Assembly: GCA_036674765.1 (NCBI GenBank)
Contig: JARVKI010000038.1
Span: 310,001 to 374,000, forward strand
DNA: 64,000 bases
Direction of reading: 5' to 3'
From: Seiridium cupressi
Taxonomy: Eukaryota > Ascomycota > Sordariomycetes > Amphisphaeriales > Sporocadaceae
Under the pieces are notes generated by a model, which was given only the letters and a program-made list of their open reading frames with translations, was not told where the DNA came from and made no database searches. This document shows positions 12,533 through 25,600 of this stretch, piece by piece. The translations under genes and the position numbers were made by a program. Position 1 is the stretch's first letter; every line of letters starts with the position of its first letter.

Positions 12533-15017
12533 TAATTGCGATGATGCGCAGGGATGGGCGTTTTGTTGCATTTCCATGGAAAACAAGCTGGCACAACTTT
12601 TTTTCTTGTTCTATTTACTAGTGTCTACATATGACAAAATCTGTATCGAATAATAACGATAGAATGACGGGAGGCTGGAGAGAGAGCGCAGGAGATTCCC
12701 CCCGAGATACCACATGGATTTGGACGAAGCATAGACATTCGATATGATACTTAAGCAAATGTTTAGCCTCATTACTTTCCGCATTGCTGCTTTCAATGTT
12801 TCTTTGCGACCATTATCATAATTATCCACTGCTTTTCCCGCAGTTCTCTCGTTCTCCATTGATGAATCCTCCTGCACGGGAGCTGGGCAAAGGCTCCCAT
12901 TGAAGAAAACTAATGAAAATCCCCATTTGATTTCGTCGCACTGTGGTGCAGTGGAGTTTGCATTCCCCATGAAAGCCAGTTTTCCTTGGACCGAAGCGAG
13001 CTGATTGGCCTATTACCGCACAGAAAGCACGCAAGTGCTGACATTGGTCCCCACTGTCGACCACTTTCTCATCACAGTGCCGCCCGCTGATCAGTGATCA
13101 CCAATGGAGATTAAAACGTACACTATCCTGTTTGAGTAATTCAGAGGTATCGGAATTAGATCGGGCGGATAGTACTCGGATTGTGGTTTCCGGGTGCCGT
13201 TTAACTACAGCCCGACTGCTCCACGGGTTTGTCGATTGAAATTGACACTTAGTTGGATCTTGCTCTAGTGTTTTGGGGGCGAGAACATGTCGTTCTGCTT
13301 TGTATGCGGTTAAACTTTACGCCATTAAGCTCTGAGTAGTAAGTGAGCCAGTTGGTCATCCACTTGCCTGTACCTACAGCGGGTCTGCCATTTGCCCAAG
13401 GAGATTGAATTGGGGTGTTAATGTGCATTTGCCCACGATTGCAAGCTGCAAAAACATCGACCATGAGAATGCTACTGCACCGACTTTATTGTTGTGTAGA
13501 AGTGCAGCCTTGCACGATAGGATCCTGGGGCTAGCCGAAGGCTGGGAAAATCAAGGACTTTGTTCACATCAGGAGGGTACACACATGGTAATAGCTTTCA
13601 TGTGATATGGTGAATATGGAGTGATGTTCTATCTTCCCTTCTACTTTCTACGGCCGTGTCGGCTTAATAGCGCTTTCTATAGCCTTTGAGCTAATATCTC
13701 TTCCTGAAAAACTGAAGCAGGTATCGTCACAGGAGATTATGACGTCCTACATACATAATCCATTACGTGGATATAGAGGTAATCTGAGAACTCAAAACCA
13801 CCACATCAGGGCGGTCATAACGAGCGTCTTGTTGCACCATGAAGTCGGCATCCATAGGCATATAACGAGGTTGTATGGGGGAACGGGTTGAGTGCCTGGG
13901 ACCCCTAGTCGCGTGCTCACATTAACAATTCACTCAATGGGGCTGATGGGATTATCTCCGTAGAAAGACAAGGGGAGGGAAGCAGAACTACGTAGTATTC
14001 CGGTGCGAAATAATATTAATCACGTCACAAATACTGCTTGATGCAATGGCAAGACGTTGCCCAAGCATTGCCCAAGCGGCATACACAGAAGTTGGCACAC
14101 GTACTGTATTCTGACAAGATGTGCCGGAGGGTGGTAGGATAGCAGGAGATAACAGAGGATATAAGGGAACAAATCGGTACGCATTCAGATGTGAGGAGGC
14201 AGGATTGCGTTAAAATCCTATGCTATTACCGTCAGCTGCCATGTGCCCCCGTAATCAAGCGGTGAAAATTGTAGTACAGATTAGCACAGATAAGCAAATA
14301 AACCACAGGGCGCAGATCAAGAATACTTTGACCCAACCTCCCAACGGGTAGTCGCAGGTTCCGACACCATCGGTACTAAAAATAACTTAGACTCACTCTA
14401 GCGGCCTCTAGCGGCCGTAGCCCCCCGCGTTATTACGATTTGCACCAGGCACCTGCTCAAGCTGGATGTTCTTGTATTATGCTTCGCGGGTTTCGTCAAG
14501 GGCAGGACAAGCAACACTCTGTCATGGACTCATGACAGCAAGATGATACAGGGAGTAACGTTACGAATTGCGTGCAGCAATTCCGCGATCACTCGAGTGC
14601 CACATGTTGATTAGTCCTGCTACGAGGACACGCACCGCTCGTAAGGAAAATCTCTCACCTGTGGAGATTTTGCGACGGCCGCTGGTCCTACCAAGCTTGC
14701 ACTGTACACTATAGCGTGAAACTGCGCCTAGACCATTTTAGCCAATTGCCTATTGAGGTTATCCAAGACGGTAGTTCTGTTGTCTATGTACCATGTAATA
14801 GGTAAGCCGCAACCTCCTGCATGTACCAGGCAACACCTGCTCCCGCTTCTCGCCACGTGCCGAGAATCAAGTGCGGCTGGAATTCGCACCACCTCACCGT
14901 AGAGGACTCAATTCTAACCATCAACTCTGGATAATATACACACCGGAACAGAAATAGTACGAGGCACGGCCAAGTCTCTATGCTTCGCTGGACCGACTTT
15001 CCTTGGGCGTCAACGAC
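12533..15017. other. Intergenic, no supported gene
   Basis: About 2.5 kb with only short open frames. The 12611-12970 antisense frame has no motif. A short direct repeat of CTAGCGGCC lies at 14398-14415. The part nearest 15018 should hold the promoter of the DUF3176 gene. Confidence 0.5.
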
Positions 15018-17256
15018 ATGATGGCTTCAGCTAGGAGGGCGTTTGGCCATGACGGAGGCGAGTTTCCAAGATCGACAGATGTTTCTGGCGGGAACCTACA
15101 CCCCGCCGAGCATGCTTCGTGGGAGAACGAAAGGTTTACACCATCACCCATAGGTCAAGAGAGCCGAAATTCCACCACGCCTTATGATACTTCTTCTTAT
15201 AACGGGCAAGACGATGACTTCCACGGGATCACTCCTACAAGCAAAGAGTACCAACCTGTGGCGACCAGCACTTTTAAGACCAACCAATATGAGACACCGC
15301 CGCCCGGCAGATCCCATGGCTTGGTGTCACGGGTCGTGCTTGGCTGGTGGAAAGAACTCGTATGGTCTGTGATCAGTGTCGCTTGCATACCGGCATTGAT
15401 AGGCATGTTGCGTCGATTCGACAATCAGCCTCTACCCGACTGGCCGCACGGAATCACTCTTAACACTGCAGTCGCTTTCATATCTACGTTATGTCGCACG
15501 GCATTCCTTCTCCCCGTGGTGGAGGCCTTATCGCAGCTCAAGTGGAATTGGTAGAGGAAGCCCAGGTCGCTTCAAGACTTCCGGGTCTTTGATGAAGCAA
15601 GCCGGGGCCCTGGGGGCAGTTTGAAGTTGCTGTTTACACCCAGAGGCCGGTATGCAAGTTCCCTATCCTCGTGGTCGCTGGATGCTAATTGGTCCTTAGT
15701 GGCATGGGTGTTTTAGCGGCACTCATACTCGTTTCCAGCATTGCGACTTCAACCCTGACACAGTCAGTCGCGACTTATCCTACACACATGACCGTGTTCC
15801 CTGGTAACGGTACGACGACGAGTGTTCGGAGCACCGAATACTTCTGGGCTACAGCGAACATGTATGCTCAAAGTGAGTACGATTCCAGATTATACATTAG
15901 ATTAGCGCAGTCTTCCTTTGATATCGTAATCTAATCAATGCTAGGGGATACTATGCTGCCTTTCACCCTTGCTATCCCACATGCCATATATACGAGACCT
16001 GAAAACCCTATATCGTATACTCCACCCACATGCAGGACGAGTGAATGCACATGGGATCACTTTACAACTCTCGCTGTCTGCATGGACATGAAAAGTGAGT
16101 CTCGAACCTGTATTGGGCGGTACAGAGGCGATTGAACTGAACTGGAATAGATTATTACGGATCAAATGGACACCGGAGGTGAGATCGTGAACGACGTTAC
16201 AGGATCTGGTGGAGGGAGTAACATAACGCTGCCCAACGGCGCCATGCTGCATCCAACGTATGGGTTTCGCAACATGAACATTTCGGCTGGCACATCGGTG
16301 TCTTTCAACAACACAGATATGATCAAGGCGCCCATTCTCGATTATACAATCATGTTCTGGCCACCCTCCCAAGCACGCGCCTACGAGGTCCTGTTGCATT
16401 TCTGCGTCAACACATATAGTGTCACCGTGAAGGGTAACATACCGACAGTAGACCTGGTCGCATCGTACGCCAATATTGATGAAGGCGAAGTATTCGTGAA
16501 AAGCTCGAACCAGACGTTTAACGTCACTTACCTGACTACGCCCGACGACCCTGGCGAGAAGTTCGTCGCGGATGGGATGGGTCCCGGATACATTGGAGGT
16601 GCTCTAGCCAGTTCGATCACGGGAGCATATACATATTTCGGTGACTACAACATGAGTGCTGGAGTGGGGGTTTTTGGCGCTGCAATCGAGAGGGCCATTG
16701 TCGGTGTCAACTCGAACGATTCCCAAGCTATCGACGATGCACAATATGCCGGGATCTACAATCTGTCATCAAATATCGCCATGGCACTCACTAATGCGTA
16801 AGTTGAATTTTCGTAACATTGCCACTGTCGAACATCTTACTAACGCGGACTGTCGCCAGTCTCACCGAATGGAGCGCAGAGCCAGCAGTCAACGGGACCG
16901 CTTTGACACAGCAAACTTTCGTGTCGATTCGCTGGGAGTGGGTTACTCTGCTGGTCGTACAAGTCTTCCTGTCACTTGTGGTTCTCATTGTCGCCATTTT
17001 CCGCACAGAAATGATCGGAATTCCCATCATCAAGGGAAACCCGCTGCCCGGCCTCTTCGCCATCAGCGCGCAAGAGAAATACACAATCGAACAGCAGCAG
17101 ATGGGAATCACAACCTCTGTGCCTAATCACGTCCTTGATGGCGACTTAAAGAGAGTGGGGAACAAATGGATGCTTGGGAGCGTCTCGGGTCGCCGGCAAT
17201 GGAATGAACAGGAGCCAACAATCTATGTGGGAGAACATGGGAACTGGGCTTCATAG
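15018..17256 (+). pseudogene. DUF3176 membrane protein gene with an in-frame stop
   Basis: Predicted exons are 15018-15649, 15700-15872, 15945-16094, 16179-16797 and 16860-17256. The family is seen in the N-terminal pair of membrane segments (WSVISVACIPALIGMLRR and TAVAFISTLCRTAFLLPV), the EALSQLKWNW and FDEASRGPGGSL motifs, a third helix (MGVLAALILVSSIA), a Cys-containing glycosylated ectodomain and a C-terminal helix (WVTLLVVQVFLSLVVLIVAIF). TAG at 15552-15554 breaks the most conserved block (KWNW stop RKPRSLQDF) and no plausible intron removes it. The third intron is also weak: the good acceptor at 16150 gives the wrong frame, while the in-frame one at 16178 ends in the poor GGAG. Fungal DUF3176 function is unknown. 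Either the gene is dead or the TAG is a sequence error; without it the frame encodes about 656 aa. The first ATG pair of the frame is at 15018. Confidence 0.75.
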
Positions 17257-19823
17257 GTCTAATGTATCGCATGCTCTATTGAATGCGAATGATCGAATAA
17301 AGGAACGATCAATCGTATTCCCTTCACATATCATCTTCTATATCGGCACAAGCCAGAATTGGCCTGCGACCCTTCATCAGCCACTCCTGGCCCTGTCCCT
17401 CGCCAGTTCCGCCGTCAACTGGCCTTGCCTTAGGTCCGCCACGAGTTTACGATGCTTTCTTGACCTTTGCTAGATTTAAGAGGATGTCATGTCAGTCATA
17501 CTTCCCCAGCTTCGTGTTCCTGTATATTGTAGTGCTGATCCATCCAGTGCTGCTCTAAGATCCTTCCCCAGTTCAAGGCCGCGAGCGGTAGCACATCATC
17601 TTGGAGCTTGAGACATACACGGGATGCACCATGGATGTGTAGAGGTCGATGAAATACGTCAGGCGAGTGACCACCCGAAAAACATCTGTTGGAATTTGTA
17701 GGATCTGCATTTTGCTTTGCGGAAGACAAGACGAAGAACGCAGACCGTGGTGTTGGCATATCCACAAAATATATAGGAGTCTGGGGCTGTGCACTCGCCG
17801 GCAGACCCTGCACCAACGCTTGACCTGCAGGTCGCGCATCAGGCTGTGGTCTCCACCTACGACGGCACCCAACGTAGGCATCGCTGCATTGCGCAGACGA
17901 GAGACCGCGTGACCCACGCACCACGGCTTAAAATTAGTTGTAGGGCTCGAAGTGCCCATCGCCAGGCTTTGAGTGGCCCGTGCTGCACTCGTATCAAAAG
18001 TAAGGCTTCGGTCGTTATGGGAGGCTTCTACTTCAGTCTTAGACTTTTACTTTATTCGACCACAGGTTGTAGCCAAACTTCCTCCAGCCTGAATTGGAGC
18101 CGTGAGATTACCAAGGGCGTGGGCTCAATCAAGGTCGAAAGAAAACGATTGCCGTCCCCTTTGCATTGTCTCTCATGGCTAGAATAGTTACTTTATTGAT
18201 AAAAATGCAATCTATGGAAGGACGACTACTAGAGTAGCTCTATCGCCGACTGGAATAGATATAAAAGAGAGACAATAGAGGCAGAGGCCCCAAAGACATG
18301 GTGCGTAATACAACGCCGAAACAGCATAATAATCCCAAGGAATGATGTAAAATGTATAAAGTCCTCCACAGGCACTTCTGACAAGAAGAAAACCGCAACC
18401 GGGTAACAACACAAGCCACTCCACGAGGATTATCAGAAACTGGAATACTACTGTATATGTATAGTATTCAAGCTACCTAGAAGTCGCCCGCCGCGGCTGA
18501 GTAGGACCCGTAGGTGGTTCCCATGGAGTTATGCATATATATGCCCTGGTGATCTCCGTGAAAACATGACTGACCAGGCTGCAATACGAGTGATTGACCC
18601 CTGGGATCAAAGATGCCTAGGTTGCGATCTGGGAATGGCCTTAGAAGCACAACGGCTGAATCGCCATGAAGATTAAAGAGTGACAACCGCGAACGGTCAG
18701 GAGGCTCCAACGTCCTACCTGGAACCGGGACCATGACGAAAAAAAAATACAAAAGAAAACTCCTCAAATCATCCAATATAAGTACCGCAGCTTGTCCAGA
18801 AATGGTGTCGCTAGCGAACGGCCTGACCGATTTGGGTCAGGAATACCGCTCGCGATCTGCAAGCTAGGCAATAAATACCCAACGCTAGACAGAACTAGTG
18901 CAAGTGTCACAGTCTGCCAACTTATACACAGGTTACGTAACACTCGCCCAGGGTTGAGAGTTAGTAAAATGTCGCGAGCCGTCGTTTTAGCACTCCTCTT
19001 GATGACTGAACAAGGATGCCGCCAATACCTGGCCGAAGACTGGTCAGCCATAGAATTAGGAGTGGTACATTTCTATCCCCACCATACACCTAGATCGATC
19101 ATTTATCCTAGTCTGCGACAATTAAGAGTACCCTATCTTTTGTCACTACAGAATCTTCTTCCCGGGCAAGGTCGTATTATAGTGTGCTTTGATCTCCCGA
19201 GCTTAAGAATCAGTACAACGACTACTAATCGAGGTGAGTTGGCTTAATACCTATTTGGACGGCCCTCTAAAGGACATAATTACCTCTACGTTGGGCTAAA
19301 TCTCTTACGACATTACATGATACAGAATCTCGCCACGCTGATTGAAAAATGAAGGAGCGTATCGTTGGGCGAATATACTGTGGACCTAAAACCAGATGGA
19401 GGCAAAACACAACTTTCCTGGCTAAGAGTCGACAGAGATCATCGTGGCATAGTTGATTAATACTTGGTTGAACTCACAGAAACATGGAACCAGCTTGCTT
19501 TCCGAATAGCTCGTCTCAACGTCCGATGCAACAAGCTACCAAGACGCTTACCTATTATTGTCTTTTTCAAATACGCAGTATGTAGAGCACACAGCCATGT
19601 CACGTTTGTAAGTCTTTTATGGCGATATAAAACCACGCCTTGGGTATTATGGTGCAGACCAGAAAGATGATATCACCTACTTTTCAGCTCTCTATTGCAT
19701 GTGTCTAAGCCGTCATCGGTACTAAATCTGTATGTTGCAACAATATCTGGCTAAAGAACACTATCAATCTCAATGACAGGTAGCCTTGGCACGTCCTACA
19801 AGGCCCCATGCGGTCACCTTCTA
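17257..19823. other. Intergenic, no supported gene
   Basis: Short open frames occur on both strands, the longest 18792-19247 (+) at 151 codons, but none has a motif, and codon use does not match the neighbouring genes. No repeat ends were recognised. Confidence 0.45.
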
Positions 19824-20309
19824 TCATTCAAAGGTTCGGAATTCTGGGTCTGCCCTACTTCTGCTCTCCGCGATGGCTTCCTCCAAGTTCGCCTTGCCCA
19901 GGAAAGCATCATGAAGCAGATTGACAACGATCGTCTTCATTTTCCCATCCACGACGACGTAGTGTGCCCAGACCTGTATCTTAATAATATCACCGGGCTC
20001 TACAGCGTGTCCAAAGACGCCATGCGGCAGCTTTTTCTTATATGTGAAGTAGCTTTCCATTATGTAGAAGATGTTGTGGCCGTCGATCGCTACAACCAGC
20101 GGGATGAGGATCTCATCTGCGACTTCGAAGAGCGGAACATAGTGGGCCTTTATCCCCTCCGAGCCTTTCAACAGTGGTGTTTGGGGATCTGGGAGATCTA
20201 GGGTGACATCATCGTGATAAAACGAGTGCTGCACCTTGAAGTCGTGCGCGTTGAAGGCACGGACATATTTGAGGAACTCCTCCCGCGAGATTGTGGAATC
20301 TGGCATCAT
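19824..20309 (-). CDS. SnoaL-like / NTF2-fold protein
   Basis: A single-exon gene of 161 aa on the minus strand, opening with two adjacent ATGs (20309, 20306). It fits the NTF2-like fold: an N-terminal helix (SREEFLKYVRAFNAHDF), a Y-H-D-D-V-T-L-D-L-P strand, G-x-x-G-I-K-A-H-Y, then strands ending VWAHYVVVDGKMKTIVVN. The nearest named groups are SnoaL-like polyketide cyclases and ketosteroid-isomerase-like proteins, which act on small hydrophobic or polyketide substrates. It is transcribed away from the polyketide synthase starting 2.35 kb to the right, so the two could share a cluster. Enzyme activity is inferred from fold alone; an uncharacterised NTF2-like protein is the safe call. Confidence 0.8.
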   Translation of the reverse strand: MMPDSTISREEFLKYVRAFNAHDFKVQHSFYHDDVTLDLPDPQTPLLKGSEGIKAHYVPLFEVADEILIPLVVAIDGHNIFYIMESYFTYKKKLPHGVFGHAVEPGDIIKIQVWAHYVVVDGKMKTIVVNLLHDAFLGKANLEEAIAESRSRADPEFRTFE

Positions 20310-22661
20310 GTAGTCGGGGTTATGTGGCTGTATGGAATGAGTGAAGATGAGAATTGATTCTAGACCTGATGCCTATAACTAATGAATCTGTGTGCCTTCT
20401 ATTCTTGTTTATCTTGTGTGACGCGTCATTGTGGTTTTGTGTTCATTAGTACCTGACTGCTGCAATCAGCGTGTTGCATTCACCAAACAAAATATGCACA
20501 GTTAATCTACTACCTGCCCAGCTGGGGGGCAGCACCGGTAATCGCGAAGGATACCAATAGAATCCACACCTTCCTAGCGCGGCGAAAAAAGGGATCTACT
20601 ATGGTTGCGAGCCGATCATAACTACCCCTGCAACGTAGCAAATCTGTTGGCACGGACCAAGTACAGTCATTTTCCGGCTGAATGGCGTCACAAGAAAGTT
20701 CCGACTTGGGTATAGTCCTGATACCCCGATGATAGTATAGGAAGAAAAGTGGACCCTCCGCCGTGATCTGTCGAACTGTTGTCTCATGAGAACCAATAGG
20801 TATCTATTACTGAAAGTGCCAAACAACTTGTGCTTATCTCCGTAATTACAGTGGCTTGACACCCTTTCGGAGGTGAAACATCGTCTCGACCGGGGCCGGA
20901 CCTGATCTCACATTTCCACTGTCCGAATTGCCTGACAATTGCCTGTCGGCCCTCCAACTTATATCACGACCGACTCACCTGCCAGAGTCTTTGGTCCAGT
21001 GCGTCTTATGAGAGCGATCGAACAGTTGCAGTCGGCGTGGTCAGATATCGCGATACCAAATCACGGTATCGACTCTCTCCACGGAGCCAAGTTTCGTAGA
21101 CCCTGTTACCAACCAGCAGCGTAACGCCAGCCTGGAGTGCGCCCCTCCCCCCCGCTAAATTTGCAGTCCCATCCGAGACGTACCTTAATCTCCTTGTGAG
21201 CGGTCCATAACTCTTCATCCTTATCATGCCTTCTTACCTAAAACAGCGGGGCTAGTTGCGACTCCTGGCACAGCTCTATAACGATAATAGAGCTCATGTC
21301 CTGCAGCTCAGTCGCCATTGACACACTGTCTAATCGCTCGAGCCATGGGTCCTACTTGTTTCCCCAGTATTCAGTCATTACTGTTATAGTGACAATTTCC
21401 GTGGTACTCCGTTTAGGCTTTGCGAGACAGATGATGTCGTCCTTGTTGGTCAATCGTAGAATGTGGTCACAGACAAGAAGTGAGTAGTGTACGACTGGTG
21501 ACAGTAGAGCGTGGGAGCTTCTTAGTCAAACGGAGCATAAGAGACTATAATTCTCCAGTCTGATCAACAAACAGTGCACTAGAGGCTATCGAACAGTATA
21601 TTGCAACACACTGCAGTTCAATTCCGGCGGCAGATAGGAAGACCAGGGGGTGGGGGAGTTGTGGGGTCTCACATTTGCTTGCCAATAGCCGTGTACAATA
21701 GAAACAGGAATTCTCATTGAAGGGGCTAATAGAAGCCGCGAAGAAAGACATGAGCTCTTGTTAGAAGAAGCATATTCTCATGGATAACTAGCAACTTACA
21801 AAAACCACATTCTGTGAACAAGAGAAAGAAAGAAAAAGTTGATTAATCCTAACTGATTATCTAGGGGCTGCAAGAACAAGAAAACAGACACTTGAATGCT
21901 GAATTAGCTATCAGTCTGGGGATTGTCCCACGGCCCCCTTTTTAAGCTTACATGTAATAATGCATACCCGCTTAGGCGATTCCAGTATGGATGGAACCCC
22001 TTGTATTATAGTTTCCTTTTTCGGACTGCCCGCCACGCGTCCATAGATAATATGTGTTTGATAAGCAGGCAACTTCTTCCAGGATGATTATAGATCTACG
22101 TGTCGCCTTCCTTTGAATCATAACGTATGGTACCTTGCGAATTAGATCATATAGGCCATACCTTATCTGGCAAAAGCTGCCAAGGTAACGTCTCGCTTCC
22201 GCAGATACCGGCCAGAAATAATATCATTACTCAGGTATGGCGTGTTGATTGGTTGAGCGCTCTATTTGTTCCGTGGGGTTTCATTCGTTATTGCTATGGG
22301 AAGGCAGTATCACCGATTGCCGCAGGCTGTAAACGTCGAGCTTTAAGCTCCGACCAGCTTGCCAATATGTATCTAGTACGACTGGCCATCCGATAATTAA
22401 ACTGGTTCTTCGCGTAGAACCATCAGGTATATTATACATTACGCATTATCCATAAATAAAGTCGTTATCGTCGTATATGTACACCTCCCCGCGCCTATTG
22501 CATCGGCGTTGACGTAAACCGTCTATTAGGATAGACTGTAGGCTTGAGACTATCCCAAGTACAAATGAGTATTTCTACCATACATCTCCTCCAACCTGGT
22601 GCTGTGATTAGCACAGCAAACAGCTCCTCCCTGCACCACCTCACATATTCTTGGGAGCGAT
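20310..22661. other. Intergenic between SnoaL-like gene and megasynthase
   Basis: The divergent promoter region of both genes. Short open frames (21006-21227 -, 22127-22396 +) have no motifs. No supported gene. Confidence 0.5.
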
Positions 22662-25600
22662 ATGTCCCAACCCACTTCGGTCCCCAAACTTCTCCTCCAT
22701 CATGCGGTGGAGAGTCGTGATAAGGTGGCCTTCTCAGGCCCAGGGTGGGCAATTGTACGTTTCGTTAAAGCCAAGTTTTACGCTTCTAGCAAGATCTGGG
22801 GTCGCTTGTTCATATGTCTGAGCTGGCTGGCGTTGTCCTCATATTTATGGCAAGTGACTGACTCTCAATGTTTCTGTAGACCTACGGCGACCTCGAAAAG
22901 CGGACAAAGCGCATATCAGCTCATCTAGTTCGTGCCGGCATCGGGAGAGGAGATTTTGTAGCGATCGTGCTCGGCAGATGCTTGGAAGCTGTTGAATCCG
23001 TGCTCGCAATCACGAGATCAGGTGCAGTTGGTGTTCCTCTGGATCCGCGTTCACCATCATCAGACTTGGCCAAGGTGCTGGACCACAGCGGCGCGCGCGC
23101 AATTATCACAGATGACCGACACTTGGCTACAGTGTGCGCAGCTGCCGGAAAAGAATGTACGATCATAATAAGCACCCCGAATCCCTCGGTGGACGTGATA
23201 GAGGGGGGGTTTTCGGCTGTGCGGTATCAGGACTGGGCTGAAGATGAGGAAGTTGTCACCTCGGATGTCACCCTGGACGACCTTGGTGAACATGAAGAAG
23301 CCTTTCTGCACTATACTTCTGGGACAACGAGTTTAGCTAAGGGGGTGTTGTCGAGTCAGAAGAGCATCCTGTGGAACGCCAACAACGTTGCTTCGGTGTT
23401 TGGCCTGTCGTCCAAGGACCGCTTCTTTTGGCCTCTTCCATTATTTCACATCCTTGGCCATTCGCTGTGCATCATGGCGACAGTGATCTTGGGTGCTAGC
23501 GCCCATCTCTCCGACCCAGACCAGACGCTGTTGGATAACCTTTTGGTGAAGGAAGTTGAAGACGCAACAATAATTGTCGGCGCGCCAGCCACTTTCCATG
23601 AGCTCGCCGAAGCGAGGACGGAGGCATTATCTCCTCTAAGCTTGCCCAGACTGCGGGTGTGCATGAGTGCAGGAGCCGCGGCACCTGTACCTCTATGTAA
23701 CCAAGTCCAGGAGCTCTTCGGTGTTCTGCTTCAGAACAACTACGGATGTACGGAGACTTGCGGCGCCATTGGAGTCAGCCGGCCAGGCGATGTATCCCAC
23801 CAACATGGGAGTGTTATGCCACTCCCAGATTGGGAAATAAAGCTGATGGATCAAGATGGAAATCAAGTCAAAGATGGCGAGCAAGGAGAGGTCTGGGTGC
23901 GCGGTCCCGGCCTAATGCTTAGATACTACAAAGAGGCCCAGAGTCCCTTCACCGCAGACGGCTGGTTTCCCACCGGTGATACGGGAATCCTCTCGACCGC
24001 AGCTACTGGGAGGGAGTTGAGTTTAGTTGGCCGGAAAAAGGAATTGATTATCCGAGGCGGTGAGAATATTCAACCTGCCGAGATCGAGCAAGTCTTGCTT
24101 CAATATCCCGGTGTGGCCGACGTTGTTGTCGCCGCCGCTCAGCATAAATTACTCGGCGAGACCCCTGCCGCCTTCATCGTCAAGAACGCACCGGACCTTG
24201 ACCTCGACCTATCCGCCCTCCTCGCCGCGTGTCGGCAAGCCCTGCCAGACTACAAGGTCCCCACAGGTAAGAGACAGTCACAAGACATTCATCGACTCAG
24301 CCGTGTCATTCAGCTAACACTCAGCCAGCGTTTTATGAAATCGATGCTGTGCCTCGAACCCTCTTGGGAAAACCGAGACGATTGGCAGTGGCTTCTCTCA
24401 CGAGTAAACCACTCACAGTTCGCTTCAATTTGAATTCAAAAGACTCTGTTGAAGCATTAGTTCTTGCAGAAACGGCCGGCGCATGTGGTGTGCAAGCTGG
24501 TCCTGGGGAGAGCGAATTAGACCCCGACTGGCTTCGCAGACACTTTGACCAAGCCTTTGTTTTCCTAGGTTTGACTTCGATGGCGGGTGTGGTCCTTCGA
24601 GACCGACTTGCCAGCCTCACTGGCTTGAACAATCTGCCTAACACCCTCGTGTTTGATTACTCGACCCCTGCAGCTGTGAGTGAATACCTCTACAGCCGGC
24701 TTACGGAGCTCGAAACACCGCCATCACCCAAGGCAGCACCCACCGGGACCGAAGCCGAGCCAATCGCCATCATTGCCATGGCTTGTAGATACCCGGGAGG
24801 TATTTCTTCGCCCGACGACTTGTGGCAACTCGTCTCTGACGAGGTAGACGCGACTAGCGACTTCCCAGATGATGTAAGTACACGGATTCTGAAGGTTTTC
24901 ATTGTGGAGGAAACTTCAATGATCACTAACAAAGCACGTAGCGCGGCTGGAATGTCGACTCCTTGTATAGTACTGACCCAACGGAGCCTTTCACCTCTAC
25001 AACGAAGCGCGGGGGTTTCCTCCGGGACTTTGCCGACTTTGACGCCGGGCTCTTTGGTATGGCACCACGGGAAGCCCTCGCCACTGATCCTCAACAGCGA
25101 TTGTTACTGGAGACCACGTGGGAATTAGCCGAGCGAGGAGGTATTGCCCCGTTGTCGCTGAAAGGCACCCAAACCAGTTGCTTTATTGGCACTCTGTACG
25201 ACGATTATGAAGCGAACGGATTTGGAAATGCCGGTAACGTATCCCGCTCCTGCATTCCAGTATAACAAATCATGAATATACACTCACAGATACCTGTGAT
25301 GGTTGGTAGAATTGGAAGCTCATCTTGGACTTGGCTCGTCTGGCAGCGTGGTCTCCGGGCGCATTTCTTATTGCTTTGTGAGTGCTCTTCAACTTTTCTC
25401 TTGACCGGCAGATGCTTTATAGACTGTCATTATTGTAGAAAAACACATTTTGAAACAGTGGGGGATAATACTAACCAATCGCTTTTACAGGGTCTGCATG
25501 GTCCTTCGCTCACCATCTCAACGGGATGCTCGTCCTCGTTATGCGCCATCCATGCAGGAGCGCAATCTCTACGAAACGGAGAGTGCACCCTCTCGATTGC

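Noticed and set aside
12195..12596. 133-codon antisense frame over the tail of the pepsin-like gene
   Set aside because: It arises from the low-complexity P/Q/Y tail and has no protein motif.
15545..15575. A small intron hiding the TAG in the DUF3176 gene
   Set aside because: The only GT...AG pair spanning the stop would be about 16 nt, too short for splicing.
18792..19247. 151-codon + strand frame as a hypothetical gene
   Set aside because: No motif, no supporting splice sites, and a composition like the surrounding intergenic DNA.
22662..24433. NRPS adenylation domain (amino-acid loading) reading of the megasynthase start
   Set aside because: The A8 region reads [14 protein letters not shown], as in acyl-CoA ligases, not the GRxDxQVKIRG form of NRPS A domains, and there is no condensation domain.
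25234..25309. An alternative acceptor in the fourth megasynthase intron, at 25290
   Set aside because: That join reads into a stop after six codons. The acceptor at 25309 restores a continuous KS sequence ([17 protein letters not shown]).
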